This document shows positions 43,339-52,485 of a stretch of 64,000 bases of DNA, in pieces. The DNA comes from Rhodospirillales bacterium (GTDB taxonomy: Bacteria > Pseudomonadota > Alphaproteobacteria > Rhodospirillales > Shumkoniaceae): the NCBI GenBank assembly GCA_028281785.1, contig JANQJG010000165.1, positions 1 through 64,000 on the forward strand, given 5' to 3'. The stretch's first letter is position 1, and each line of letters starts with the position of its first letter. A program made the position numbers and the translations under genes. Under the pieces are notes generated by a model. It was given only the letters and a program-made list of their open reading frames with translations, did not search any database and was not told the DNA's origin.

Positions 43339-44835
43339 TCAGTCCTTGGCCCCAAGCTGGATCGCGTTGCTGACCAGCTGATGGAGGCTGACGATCATGT
43401 CGGGATCCATATCGACCTTCGGCAGGATCGCCGTGAACTGGCTTTTGCAGATCGCGCAGATGGCCGCCATATGGGTGACGCCGTCATTGTCCATGACCTG
43501 CTTGAGCGCCTGCAGGCGGGGAGTCGCCCCGGCGATCCGCACCGGCATCAGCTCCTCGGTCAGAAGGCCGCCGCCGCCGCCGCAGCAAAAGGTCTTCTCG
43601 CGGATGAAATCGGGATGCATGTCCACGTATTTGTTGCAGCAGGCCCGGATGATCGATCGCGGGATCTCGAACTGGCCACCGGGATAGCCGCCCATCCCCG
43701 CGGCGCGGGCCGGGTTGCAGGAGTCGTGGAACGTGACCGTCATATGGTCATTGGCCGTGGGGTCGAGGGCAAGGCCCCCGCGCTCGATCAGATCCTGCGT
43801 GAACTCGCAGATATGCTGCGGGATGGGGTAGTTCGGATCGAGGAAGTCCCACGGCCCGCAGATCGTGTTGAGGAAGCTGTAGGCGGCCCGCCAGGCATGC
43901 CCGCACTCGCCCATCACGACGCGTTTGACTTTGAGGTCGATCGCCGCCGTCCGGATGCGGGTGGAGACCTTGTGCATATGCTCGTAGGAGCCGAGATACA
44001 TGGCGAAGTTGCCGGCCTCGGAGGCGTGCGAGCTGACCGTCCAGCTGATCCCGGCCTGGTGAAAGACCTTGGCGTAGCCGATCAGGCCGTCGATATGGGG
44101 TTCGGCGAAGAAGTCGGCGGACGGCGCGACCAGCAGCACGTCCGCGCCCGCCTCGTTGACCGGCACGCGGATCGACACGCCGGTCTCCTCCTCCAGGTCC
44201 TCCTCGACACCCTCGCAAATGTTGCGCAGCGCCGCTTCGGGAATGCCGAGGTTATTGCCGATCTGGTGGCATTTTAGCACGACCTCGTTGGTGTATTTCT
44301 GTCCCATCCCGATGCTGTCCATGATCTCGCGCGCGGCCATCGAAATCTCGGCCGTGTCGATGCCGTAGGGGCAGAACAGCGAGCACCGGCGGCACTGGGA
44401 GCACTGGTGGTAATAGGTGAACCACTCGTCCAGCATCTCGCGGGTCAGGGGCTTGGCGCCCACCAGATCGGGCGCGTATTTGCCGCCGGCGGTGAAATGC
44501 TTCCGGTAGACCTGCCGAAGCAGGTCCTGGCGGGCGACCGGCATGTTCTTGGGGTCGCCGGAGCCCAGGAAGAACTGGCATTTGTCGGTGCAGGCGCCGC
44601 ATTTGACGCAGATGTCGAGGTAGAGCCGAAGCGAGCGGTACTTTTCGAGAAGCTCGCCCATCTTCGCGATGGCCTTCTCCTCCCAATCCTCGACCAGCTC
44701 GGTGGGGAAGCCCAGGGCCTCCTGGAGTTGCGGCTTGGCCGGATAGGAACGAACGTCGGCGAGCGCGTCCTCCGCGATGTCCGGCGTGGGAAGGTGCTCC
44801 CCCAGTTCCGGAATGATCAGGTCTTGTTCGGCCAA
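43339..44835 (-). CDS. dsrK: DsrK, CCG-domain heterodisulfide reductase-like subunit
   Basis: This 498-residue protein is HdrD-like. It has two [4Fe-4S] motifs CVKCGACTDKCQF and CSQCRRCSLFCPYG, then two CCG-domain cysteine sets (SCNPARAAGM; FCCGGGGGLLTEE; AAICAICKSQF). It reduces or oxidises the DsrC trisulfide at the membrane with DsrM. The start is the TTG at 44835: AGGAGG lies eight bases before it and the N-terminus LAEQDLIIPELGEHL matches well; no ATG is suitably placed. It lies 20 bp after dsrM. Confidence 0.9.
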   Translation of the reverse strand: MAEQDLIIPELGEHLPTPDIAEDALADVRSYPAKPQLQEALGFPTELVEDWEEKAIAKMGELLEKYRSLRLYLDICVKCGACTDKCQFFLGSGDPKNMPVARQDLLRQVYRKHFTAGGKYAPDLVGAKPLTREMLDEWFTYYHQCSQCRRCSLFCPYGIDTAEISMAAREIMDSIGMGQKYTNEVVLKCHQIGNNLGIPEAALRNICEGVEEDLEEETGVSIRVPVNEAGADVLLVAPSADFFAEPHIDGLIGYAKVFHQAGISWTVSSHASEAGNFAMYLGSYEHMHKVSTRIRTAAIDLKVKRVVMGECGHAWRAAYSFLNTICGPWDFLDPNYPIPQHICEFTQDLIERGGLALDPTANDHMTVTFHDSCNPARAAGMGGYPGGQFEIPRSIIRACCNKYVDMHPDFIREKTFCCGGGGGLLTEELMPVRIAGATPRLQALKQVMDNDGVTHMAAICAICKSQFTAILPKVDMDPDMIVSLHQLVSNAIQLGAKD

Positions 44836-44855
44836 GGTCGATCCTCCTCGTTCGC

Positions 44856-45596
44856 TCACTTCTCGCGAAGGGCGTCGAAAGCCGCGTTCCAGCTCGCGAG
44901 CTGGCGCCGCTCGCGGGCGTCGTCCGCCTGGTTGATCGCCGGGCTGAAGAAGACGCCCGGGAGATGCAGCAGCTTGCTGAACGGCAGAACGATCATCAGC
45001 ACCGCCACCAGTAGCAGGTGAACCAGCAGGAAAAAGTCCGCCGGAAGGGGCTGCCAGTCGAAGCGCATCAGGCCCAGATAGAAGGCCTTGACCATGATGA
45101 TGTCGGTATGGCTGACGAACTTCATGGCCAGGCCGGCCAGGGCGATGGCAATCAGCAGCGCGAGCATCAGATGGTCCGAGACACCGGAGACGTAGCGGGT
45201 CCGCGGCTCGAACAGCCGCCGCACCCAAAGGCCGCCGAGACCAGCGACCATGGCGAGGCTCGCATAGGGCTCGATGGGTTGGATTAAGGCCACCCATCCC
45301 CAGACCGGTTCCATGAAATAGCGCAGATGGGTGATCAGCACGACGAGCAGCGAGGCGTGAAAGAGCGCGCTGAAGATCCAGATCCATTTGTTGGACAGGA
45401 ACAGGCTCTCGAAGAACACGATCTCCCGCGCGACCCGCAGGGCGGCGCCGCTTCGGGTGCGTGGCGCGGGGGCCGTGAAAACCTTCAGCGGCACCGGCAG
45501 CTTGAAGTAGGACCAGACCCGGTAGGCGAGGCCGCCGATCAGCACGATCGTCGCGACGTAGAACAAGATCGCGTAAACCACCGTCAAAAATGTCAT
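44856..45596 (-). CDS. dsrM: DsrM, membrane heme b subunit
   Basis: This 246-residue integral protein has five to six hydrophobic segments. His residues likely to hold heme b are in ALFHASLLVVLITHLRYF, and others lie near FFLLVHLLLVAVLMIVLPFS. It is related to the NarI-type cytochrome b family. It forms the membrane core with DsrK and links to quinone. It lies downstream of dsrC after a 66-bp gap containing a strong hairpin. Confidence 0.9.
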   Translation of the reverse strand: MTFLTVVYAILFYVATIVLIGGLAYRVWSYFKLPVPLKVFTAPAPRTRSGAALRVAREIVFFESLFLSNKWIWIFSALFHASLLVVLITHLRYFMEPVWGWVALIQPIEPYASLAMVAGLGGLWVRRLFEPRTRYVSGVSDHLMLALLIAIALAGLAMKFVSHTDIIMVKAFYLGLMRFDWQPLPADFFLLVHLLLVAVLMIVLPFSKLLHLPGVFFSPAINQADDARERRQLASWNAAFDALREK

Positions 45597-45629
45597 CTCA
45601 GCCCTATCCTCCGCGCTGCGTCCGGCGGT

Positions 45630-45647
45630 CGGGGGCCGTCGCCCCCG
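45630..45647 (-). promoter_or_regulatory. Hairpin between dsrC and dsrM
   Basis: CGGGGGC (45630-45636) and GCCCCCG (45641-45647) form a perfect 7-bp GC stem with a 4-base loop, 16 bp after the dsrC stop. It has no T-run, so it could block 3' exonucleases or weakly end transcription, leaving more dsrC message than downstream message (inference). Confidence 0.5.
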
Positions 45648-45662
45648 CCCTGTCCGTCTGCC

Positions 45663-45995
45663 TCAGATGCAGCCCGTCGGCTTCGGCAGCCCCGCGAATT
45701 TGCAGGCCTGCTTGGCCGGGCCATAGGGGAACAGCTCGTACAGGTACTTGTTGTTGCCCTTCTCGGGACCGAACGCCTTCTTCATCTGCTTGACGAGGAC
45801 GCGAATAGCCGGCGCGATCTGATATTCGTTGTAGTAGTCGCGCAGGAAATTGATGACTTCCCAATGCTCGTCGCCTAGCGCGATTCCTTCCTGCTCCGCG
45901 AGGAACGAAGCCAGTTCCGGGCTCCAATCGCCGACATCGGTGATGAAACCTTCCTCATCATGGTCAATGGACTTGCCTTGGAAATCGTAAGCCAT
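45663..45995 (-). CDS. dsrC: DsrC sulfur-carrier protein
   Basis: This 110-residue protein belongs to the DsrC/TusE family. The C-terminal arm ends ACKFAGLPKPTGCI, with the two conserved cysteines at residues 98 and 109 (the penultimate residue), spaced as in sulfur oxidisers and sulfate reducers. It carries the sulfur atom as a persulfide or trisulfide between DsrEFH, DsrAB and DsrMK. The ATG at 45995 has AAAGGAGAG before it. Confidence 0.98.
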   Translation of the reverse strand: MAYDFQGKSIDHDEEGFITDVGDWSPELASFLAEQEGIALGDEHWEVINFLRDYYNEYQIAPAIRVLVKQMKKAFGPEKGNNKYLYELFPYGPAKQACKFAGLPKPTGCI

Positions 45996-46061
45996 AGCGT
46001 CACTCTCCTTTTTCAAATCTTCGGCCTAGGACGACGGCCGGGTTTCTCCGCGCCGGCGGCC

Positions 46062-46364
46062 TCACAGCCAGGATTGAACCGGCCCCACCTCGGCCACCAG
46101 ATCGACAAACCCGCCATAGTCGACGACCGTAATACCATCGATCACCTGGTCTGACGGAATGCCGCGAGCCGCGAGATCGGGGCCAAGAACATAGAGCTTA
46201 AACTTTCCCGTCGCCGCGGCCACCCGGTCCGTGGTCGCGCTGCCTTTGCGCGCGGCATAGATCCCGTCCTCGTAAAGGAGAATCGAGTCGCCTTCCCGGA
46301 CGTGGCCGAGACAGCTGTGCAGGGCTATCCGCTCGAACGGGGACTTGTTGACCAAATGCAGCAC
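46062..46364 (-). CDS. dsrH: DsrH sulfur-relay subunit
   Basis: This 100-residue protein is TusB-like. Its single conserved Cys is at residue 18 (ALHSCLGH) and ILLYEDGIYAARKG follows. It forms the hexameric DsrE2F2H2 complex that hands sulfur to DsrC. It starts 11 bp after dsrF. Confidence 0.9.
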   Translation of the reverse strand: MLHLVNKSPFERIALHSCLGHVREGDSILLYEDGIYAARKGSATTDRVAAATGKFKLYVLGPDLAARGIPSDQVIDGITVVDYGGFVDLVAEVGPVQSWL

Positions 46365-46375
46365 CGCAGCCTCCT

Positions 46376-46780
46376 CTAACCCGAGATGATGACATCCTGT
46401 TCGGCCATGAGGTCGGCCAGCTCGGCGGCGCTCACGACCTTCACAGGAACCACGAAGTCCTCGGGCGCGAGGCCGCGCGCCTCCATGGACTCCCGCTCCA
46501 CGTAAAGCTTCTCGATGTCATAGCCTTCGAGGGCGCGATAGGTGGGCGAGAAGTTCTTCATGTTGACCGCCTTGGTGTCCTGTCCCTTCTTGATCTGGAA
46601 CACCCCGTCATCGAGGAAGGCGACGCTGACATCCTGGTCGAAGGCGCCGGTGATGAGCACCATCTCGAGGACCTCGAGCGCGTAGATGGTGCCGTAGGGC
46701 GCCTTGCGGTTGACGAACATGAAGCGCTTGACGTCCTCGTCGGTCTCGTCGAAGTCGTCGAGGGTTTCCGCCTCAGCCAT
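46376..46780 (-). CDS. dsrF: DsrF sulfur-relay subunit
   Basis: This 134-residue TusC-like subunit has an acidic N-terminal extension, then RKAPYGTIYALEVLEMVLIT and VAFLDDGVFQIKKGQDTKAV. It has no obvious active Cys, as expected for DsrF/TusC. It forms the DsrEFH complex. It lies 18 bp after dsrE and 11 bp before dsrH. Confidence 0.9.
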   Translation of the reverse strand: MAEAETLDDFDETDEDVKRFMFVNRKAPYGTIYALEVLEMVLITGAFDQDVSVAFLDDGVFQIKKGQDTKAVNMKNFSPTYRALEGYDIEKLYVERESMEARGLAPEDFVVPVKVVSAAELADLMAEQDVIISG

Positions 46781-46798
46781 GGGTCATTCCCTCCTCGC

Positions 46799-47158
46799 TC
46801 AATCCCCGAAGACGACCAGCCGTTCGCTTTCCATGGCCGCCTCGATGAGCTGGCCGAGCCCGGAAATCCGGAACCCCGGCGCCAGATTCTCATCGCTGAC
46901 TCCGCGACGCAGCGCGGCGGCCACGCAGACCACGAGGTCGAGGTCGTGTTCCTCCGCCATCTTGCCCCAGAGCTTGACCAGGTTGCGGTCGTCGGACTGG
47001 GGCGCGGACAGCTTGTTCCCGTTGTTCACGCCGTCATAGTAGAAGAAGACGCGGGAGACCTCGTGCCCCTTGTCGAGCGCCGCCTTGACGAAGTGATAGG
47101 CGGAATCCGACGCTTGATGCGTGAACGGCCCCTCGTTGACCAGCACGCCGAGCTTCAT
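46799..47158 (-). CDS. dsrE: DsrE sulfurtransferase subunit
   Basis: This 119-residue TusD-like subunit has the active Cys at residue 78 (DLDLVVCVAAALRRGV), the position used for sulfur binding in DsrE. Together with DsrF and DsrH it accepts persulfide sulfur and passes it to the DsrC arm. Presence of this gene set marks a sulfur-oxidising rather than sulfate-reducing Dsr system. It lies 12 bp after dsrB. Confidence 0.95.
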   Translation of the reverse strand: MKLGVLVNEGPFTHQASDSAYHFVKAALDKGHEVSRVFFYYDGVNNGNKLSAPQSDDRNLVKLWGKMAEEHDLDLVVCVAAALRRGVSDENLAPGFRISGLGQLIEAAMESERLVVFGD

Positions 47159-47170
47159 GACGCCAACCCC

Positions 47171-48241
47171 CTAGAACCGCAGATGGGTGGATGAGTTGAG
47201 GGTCGGCCGCGACCACTTCCAGTCGTCGATATGGTGGCGCGTGAAGGGCAGACCCGTCAGTTCGAAGAAACGTGGCCAGCCGATCCGCTCGACCCATTCG
47301 CCGACCCGCTCGAAGGGACGACCGTCGGCCTTGTAGGCCTCCAGTATGTTGCGCACGGTCGCGGCAACCTCCGGCCAGCGCGGCGGATTGTTCGGCAGCC
47401 CGGAGACCGCAAGCTTGTGGAAAGTGGGCCGGCTGCGGGCGTTGGAGTTCTTGCCGCCGATCCAGATGGCGATCTTGGTATGCACGGGATCGTTGATCTG
47501 CATGGGCGGGCAGGGGGGATAGCAGGCGCCGCAGCACATGCATTTCTTCTCGTCGACCTCGAGCGAGGGCAAGCCGTTGATGACGGCCGGGCGGATCGCC
47601 GCCACGGGACAGCGGGCAATCACGGTCGGCCGCTCGCAGATCTTGTGCACCAGATCATGGTTGATGACCGGCGGCTTGGTGTGCTGCACGTTGATGTCGA
47701 TATCCCCGTGGCCGCCGCAGTTGATCTCGCAGCAGAGGGTGTTGATCTTCACCTTGTGCGGCAGGCGCTCGTTGATGAACTCGTCGAAGAGCGAGTCCAT
47801 GATCGCCTTGACGACGCCCGAGGCATCCGTGCCCGGGATGTCGCAATGAAGCCAGCCCTGGGTATGGGCGAGCTGGCTCACCGAGTTGCCGGTGCCGCCG
47901 ACCGGAAAGCCGTCGTCGTTCAGGCGCTTGATCAGGGGCTCGACCTGGGCCTCGTCGGTGACCATGAACTCCACGTTCGAGCGGGTGGTGAAGCGCAGAT
48001 GGCCCTGCGAGTACTCGTCGGCGATATCGCACAACTGGCGGATGGTGTAGACGTCGAGCTGGCGGCAGGTGCCGGCCTTCACGGTCCAAACTTCGTCGCC
48101 GCCCTCGGCGACATGCTTCAGGACGCCGGGCCGCGGCCGCTCGTGATACCGCCATTGCCCGTAGTTCTTCCTGAGGACGGGATGCATCCATGGAAAGTGA
48201 TCCGGCACGCCGCTCTCGATGGCTTGACGGGCTTCAGTCAT
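47171..48241 (-). CDS. dsrB: DsrB, sulfite reductase beta subunit
   Basis: This 356-residue protein has siroheme-proximal cysteine set KINTLCCEINCGGHGDIDI and a ferredoxin-type set KKCMCCGACYPPCPPM with CPVAAIRP just before it. It pairs with DsrA in the alpha2-beta2 siroheme enzyme, which in reverse Dsr bacteria oxidises DsrC-bound sulfur to sulfite. The ATG at 48241 has GGAGGACAGA before it; a TTG at 48253 would add four residues. It lies 42 bp after dsrA. Confidence 0.98.
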   Translation of the reverse strand: MTEARQAIESGVPDHFPWMHPVLRKNYGQWRYHERPRPGVLKHVAEGGDEVWTVKAGTCRQLDVYTIRQLCDIADEYSQGHLRFTTRSNVEFMVTDEAQVEPLIKRLNDDGFPVGGTGNSVSQLAHTQGWLHCDIPGTDASGVVKAIMDSLFDEFINERLPHKVKINTLCCEINCGGHGDIDINVQHTKPPVINHDLVHKICERPTVIARCPVAAIRPAVINGLPSLEVDEKKCMCCGACYPPCPPMQINDPVHTKIAIWIGGKNSNARSRPTFHKLAVSGLPNNPPRWPEVAATVRNILEAYKADGRPFERVGEWVERIGWPRFFELTGLPFTRHHIDDWKWSRPTLNSSTHLRF

Positions 48242-48283
48242 TCTGTCCTCCAAACTCGCTGATCTTCGCGTTGCCGGGGGCGC

Positions 48284-49534
48284 TCATTCGGCCGCGGCCG
48301 GCTGGCGCTGGTTCCACTTGTCCGCCTGCTCTTCCCAATCGTCCATGCGGACGAAGGGGTTCGCGCGCGGGTGGACGACCATGTTGGGATCGACCTCCAG
48401 GCCGACACCCTCGATGAAATCGGCAAGGCCGATGCGTTCGATCATCTCGCCGATGCGTTCATGCTCGAGGGCGTTCTCGGCAAAGAACTCGATGATGCAT
48501 TCGGACAGGTCCTTGAGTTTTTCGTAGTCCTCGTCCGTCTCAAGGCGCATGAACGGGACGGCCACGATTCCCATCAAATCGCCGATCTGAAGCGTGTGCT
48601 TGCCGCCAATCAGGAGGGTAACGCCCCGTTCCTTGCCCGGCCGCAACGCCTTGGTCATGGCGTTGATGCAGTGCATGCAGCGGACGCAGGACCGGTTGTC
48701 GATCTCGACCGTGTCATCGTCGTTGAGGCTCATGGCGTTGGTCGGGCAGCGGGTAATGACGTTGTCGATGACCCGCTTGCGTCCCCAGTCGGCGACATAG
48801 GCCTTGAACGCCTCCTGATCGACCTGGATGTCGTCGCGCCAAGTACCGATCACCGCGCCGTCGGAACGGTGGATGGCATCGGTGCAATCGTTGGGACAGC
48901 CCGAGAACTTGAACTTGAATTTGTAGGGCAGCGACGGCCGGTGCAGGTCGTCGATGAGGTGGTTGATGATCATGCGCAGGGACCGCGCTTCATCATAGCA
49001 GGAGAACTCACAGCGGGCATGTCCCACGCAGGCCGAGGAACTGCGCAGGCTGGGGCCGGCGCCGCCCATGTCGAAGCCCATTTCGTTGAGGGCGTCGAAG
49101 GCCGGCTGGACCTGCTCTGTGGAGCAGCCCTGGAACATGATGTCGCCGCTTTGGCCGTGGAGGGCGATCAGGCCGGTCCCGTGCTCCTCCCAGATGTCGC
49201 ACATCTTGCGCAGAGCCTCGGTGCTGTAGTGGTAGCCCGCGGTCGGCATGATGCGAAGCGTGTGGAACTCAGCGGATTGGGGGAACTTATCGGCAACCTC
49301 CGAAAAGCGCGGGATGACGCCGCCGCCATAGCCACGGACGCCCACCGTGCCGCCCTTCCAGTACCCCTTGATCGTCTTGTAGGAGTACTCGAGTTGACCC
49401 AGAAGGTCCTTCATCCGATCGCCATACTGCTGGTCGTCGGTCTGGGCGAGGCGCTTAAGGTTGGTTACGAAACTCGGCCACGGCCCGCTCTCGAGCTGAT
49501 CGAGCATGGGTGTTTCGGGCATTTTTTTCGCCAT
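48284..49534 (-). CDS. dsrA: DsrA, sulfite reductase alpha subunit
   Basis: This 416-residue protein has siroheme-[4Fe-4S] ligand cysteines SACVGHARCEFSC (C-x5-C) and KFSGCPNDCTDAI (C-x3-C). A ferredoxin set CPTNAM / CVRCMHCINAM follows in its C-terminal third. The ATG at 49534 has GGAGGTAGG before it; the open frame to 49570 is not needed. It opens the dsr operon. The long upstream region to 50329 holds the promoter. Confidence 0.98.
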   Translation of the reverse strand: MAKKMPETPMLDQLESGPWPSFVTNLKRLAQTDDQQYGDRMKDLLGQLEYSYKTIKGYWKGGTVGVRGYGGGVIPRFSEVADKFPQSAEFHTLRIMPTAGYHYSTEALRKMCDIWEEHGTGLIALHGQSGDIMFQGCSTEQVQPAFDALNEMGFDMGGAGPSLRSSSACVGHARCEFSCYDEARSLRMIINHLIDDLHRPSLPYKFKFKFSGCPNDCTDAIHRSDGAVIGTWRDDIQVDQEAFKAYVADWGRKRVIDNVITRCPTNAMSLNDDDTVEIDNRSCVRCMHCINAMTKALRPGKERGVTLLIGGKHTLQIGDLMGIVAVPFMRLETDEDYEKLKDLSECIIEFFAENALEHERIGEMIERIGLADFIEGVGLEVDPNMVVHPRANPFVRMDDWEEQADKWNQRQPAAAE

Positions 49535-50329
49535 GGACCTACCTCCAAACAACGACGAACTGTTGGTCATTCGTGATCAACTGCGATCGGGAAGCCGAGC
49601 GCTCAGGCCCCAACTCCCGAAAACGGCGTTCCTCAACCAGTGCGTTAGAAATCACACGGCCGTCCGGCAGTCTCCCGGCGCGGCCTTCGGGCGCAAGGGA
49701 GACATGGAAAACAGCGGGCGAGAAAAGACGATGCGCCGGGCCGACGCTCAAAGCAGTCGTCCGACGGGAACAGCTTTGGTCGGCCGATCTCTTTCCTTCC
49801 TCCGGCGCCGCTCGCTGGGCGGCCTTTTTTGATAGGTTAGTCGACACGGTTTTAGAACGGTTTGAATTTATGGATTTATAGACTCAGGAGAAGACTAAAA
49901 TCCACATTTTTTTTACGGAAACCAAGCAATTTTTTGATTCTCTGCTACACAGGCAACACATCGCGATGATAATTATTCTCATTTACCGATATTCAAACCA
50001 GAAACCGAATGTTTTTCTCGATTCTCCGGAAAGAATCTGTATGCGAATAAAGAGATCAACTAATAAAATGAGGTCAAGCGTTCTTTCTTCGCGGCGGCGA
50101 GCCGCAATGCCCAATTGCGAATTATCGGCGACTTTCGAGCCTGGAAACGGCGCGATGTGGTTGCTCGACGCGAACACTTCTTCTCGAATCCAGTTGTCCG
50201 ATGCTCTAACTTTACGGAACGTTAGCTGAAAGGGAGCTTCGGATCGGCCCTTCGCGTTGGCGGATCGTGCCGGCCTCCCGGACTCGCTTATCAACCTATG
50301 GTTAAGTCTCTGACAATGGGAGGGGGTCC
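49535..50329. other. dsr upstream region, partly AT-rich, no gene
   Basis: Nearly 800 bp between the divergent dsrA and the small DUF gene. The part 49830-50080 is clearly AT-rich compared with both flanks. Short frames here have no family character. It should hold the dsr promoter and its operators; a Fur-like site lies in the middle. Confidence 0.6.
49968..49983. promoter_or_regulatory. Fur-box-like site upstream of dsrA
   Basis: GATAATTATTCTCATT agrees well with classical Fur boxes. It lies 434 bp before dsrA and 347 bp before the gene at 50330, in an AT-rich island. It is the best of three like it in the window. Confidence 0.4.
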
Positions 50330-50563
50330 TTGCCCACATACTTGAAAGTGACCGATCTTGAAGAACTCGAGGTCCCCTGGGGACGCTGGATTCGGCTGCA
50401 GGAAGTCACCTATGAGGGGGGGCTTACGATGCTGCGCCTTCGCATTCGCGAGGGCTCCCGGTTCACGGACCTGGAATTGACCTCGGAAAAGGCGATCCAT
50501 CTCTCGCGGGCTTTGGGTGCTTGGGCCGACTCATTGGGCCGTGATTCTTCGATTTCGTCTTAA
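50330..50563 (+). CDS. Small conserved protein (DUF-type)
   Basis: This 77-residue soluble protein reads like LKVTDLEELEVPWGRWIRLQ...GGLTMLRLRIREGSRFTDLE, a beta-rich start followed by one helix. I recall similar short proteins in Rhodospirillales (possibly DUF6967), with no known role. The start is TTG at 50330 after GGGAGGGGG; no ATG is in a fitting place. It is divergent from dsrA. Confidence 0.6.
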   Translation: MPTYLKVTDLEELEVPWGRWIRLQEVTYEGGLTMLRLRIREGSRFTDLELTSEKAIHLSRALGAWADSLGRDSSISS

Positions 50564-50845
50564 GAAACGGTTGTAGGCCGGCCCGTGCAACGATGCTTGG
50601 CACAGAGACGTTGAGAAAAACGTGCTAAAAACGCATTCTGCACCCATATCCGAAAGATCAACTGATGGATCGAAATCGGTTGTCGGCGGAGCGAATTCGG
50701 TCCCAAGGCCGGAAAAGGATCGGGGTCGAGCGGTCATGTGGCGAGAGATCTCGCGTGCGCCCCGCCCGCCGGGAACGTTGCGGCATACGACGTCAGGATT
50801 TGGTCGAGGTCGGGATCTGAACAGGATCGGGAGAGAGGTCGGGAA

Positions 50846-52342
50846 ATGATGCAGAGGCGAAAGAGCCGTCGGCTTCTTTTCTTGCTCTGCGGCTTCGTTC
50901 TCGGTGCCGCGACGGCGCCTGTCCTAGCCGGATGCGTGCAAGAGGAGTCATCACTCGTCCGGGCCGTCGAGGCGTTCCGCAGCCATGGCTATCCGATGTC
51001 TGACGAGGCCGCTCGTGAGCTCGCTCGTTTTGGCGAAGTCTATCAGGCTTACGCAAGCGATCCGCGGGACTCGCGGCCGCTTCGCCATTTCCGCGACGCC
51101 TATGTGCGGGTGCGGGCGGAGTATGTGGAAGACATCGGGGACGTTGAGCTGATCGACGCCGCCGTCGAAGGCGTTTTGAAATTGAACCCCGAGCCCAGCA
51201 GCCTACCCCCCAACGGGCTGGTTCAGACCGCGCTCGACGCGATGATTGATTCCTTGGACCCTCACTCGACCTATCTTGACGCAAATGAACTGCGCGATAC
51301 CTATGCTTCGACGCGAGGACAGTTCGGCGGGCTCGGAATCTCGGTTACCATGGAGGACGGGGTCGTCAAGGTCATTTCCCCGATCGAAGGGACACCGGCT
51401 GAGCGGGCCGGGCTGCAGTCCGGCGACCTGATCACCCATCTCGACGGCGAACCGGTCGAGGGCAGCACCTTGAACGAGGCGGTGACCCGCATGCGGGGAA
51501 GCCCCGGCAGCGAGATCCGTCTGACCGTCGACCGTAAGGGCGTGGAGCCTTTCAAAGTCTCGATCATTCGAGAAATCATCACCGACAGGGCTGTACGTTG
51601 GCGCGCCGAGGGCGACATCGGCTATCTCCGGGTGGCGAAATTCAACGAACAAATGGCCGAGGGGCTGCAAAAGGCCATGCAGGAGATCCGTGAAGAACTT
51701 GGCCCCGCTTACAAAGGCCTCGTGCTTGATCTTCGCAACAATCCGGGTGGGCTTCTGGATCAATCCCTGTTTCTCGCGGACGCGTTCCTTGAAAGCGGCC
51801 GAATTGTCTCGGTGAGGGGGCGTGATCCCGGACGCGAACAGGTTTATGACGCCCGTCCCGGTGACTTGGCGGAGGGCCTTCCCATCGTCGTCCTGATCAA
51901 CGGCGGTTCGGCCTCCGCATCGGAAATCGTCGCGATCGCCCTTCAGGAGGATAACAGGGCGATCGTGATGGGAACGCCCTCGTTCGGAAAGGGTTCCGTT
52001 CAGGTGATCACGCCGCTGCCCGTCGAGGGCGCGCTCAAGCTGACCACGGCGCTTTATTATGGCCCGTCGGGGCGCGCCATTCAGGCCCTCGGCGTGACGC
52101 CGGACATCCTGATCAAGCCGGAAGAAGCATTGGATCGGGAACGGGAGGCGGATCAGCCGGGTGCGCTGAGCGCCCGCGCGCCCGCCGATGCGCGCCAAAG
52201 TCTTTCGGTCAACGAGAGCGATTGCCCGGCCGCCGGCGAGGAAGACCGGCCCGACCGCATGCTCGGTTGCGCCTTGGCACTCCTCGAGGCCGGGTCCGCC
52301 GAGCGGTTCCTCGCCGCCGTCTCGGCATCCGGTCACATGTGA
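50846..52342 (+). CDS. S41 (CtpA-like) protease, lipoprotein
   Basis: This 498-residue protein has a lipoprotein signal with the lipobox VLAGC (Cys about residue 30). A helical region is followed by a PDZ domain (GTPAERAGLQSGDLITHLDG) and the S41 peptidase core (RNNPGGLLDQSLFLADAFLE). The catalytic serine motif is NGGSASASEIVA and the lysine is in SFGKGSVQVI. It is a C-terminal processing protease of the cell envelope. The ATG at 50846 is used; the open frame upstream lacks a ribosome site. It is the first gene of a plus-strand set with envelope character. Confidence 0.9.
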   Translation: MMQRRKSRRLLFLLCGFVLGAATAPVLAGCVQEESSLVRAVEAFRSHGYPMSDEAARELARFGEVYQAYASDPRDSRPLRHFRDAYVRVRAEYVEDIGDVELIDAAVEGVLKLNPEPSSLPPNGLVQTALDAMIDSLDPHSTYLDANELRDTYASTRGQFGGLGISVTMEDGVVKVISPIEGTPAERAGLQSGDLITHLDGEPVEGSTLNEAVTRMRGSPGSEIRLTVDRKGVEPFKVSIIREIITDRAVRWRAEGDIGYLRVAKFNEQMAEGLQKAMQEIREELGPAYKGLVLDLRNNPGGLLDQSLFLADAFLESGRIVSVRGRDPGREQVYDARPGDLAEGLPIVVLINGGSASASEIVAIALQEDNRAIVMGTPSFGKGSVQVITPLPVEGALKLTTALYYGPSGRAIQALGVTPDILIKPEEALDREREADQPGALSARAPADARQSLSVNESDCPAAGEEDRPDRMLGCALALLEAGSAERFLAAVSASGHM

Positions 52343-52485
52343 GGCCGCCGGCTCGGCCGCGACCGACAGCTTTTTTTGAGAGTTCTCTTTTTCCGCATGG
52401 ATAGCGGGCACAATCGCGCATAGTATCCGGACGTCTGCCGTCGCTTCACGGCTCCCGGCGCGGAGACGACCGCGAGATCGCATGC

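Noticed and set aside
35696-49534. Reading the dsr operon as a sulfate-reduction system
   Set aside because: DsrEFH and DsrL are present and no dsrD is seen, which favours the oxidative direction.
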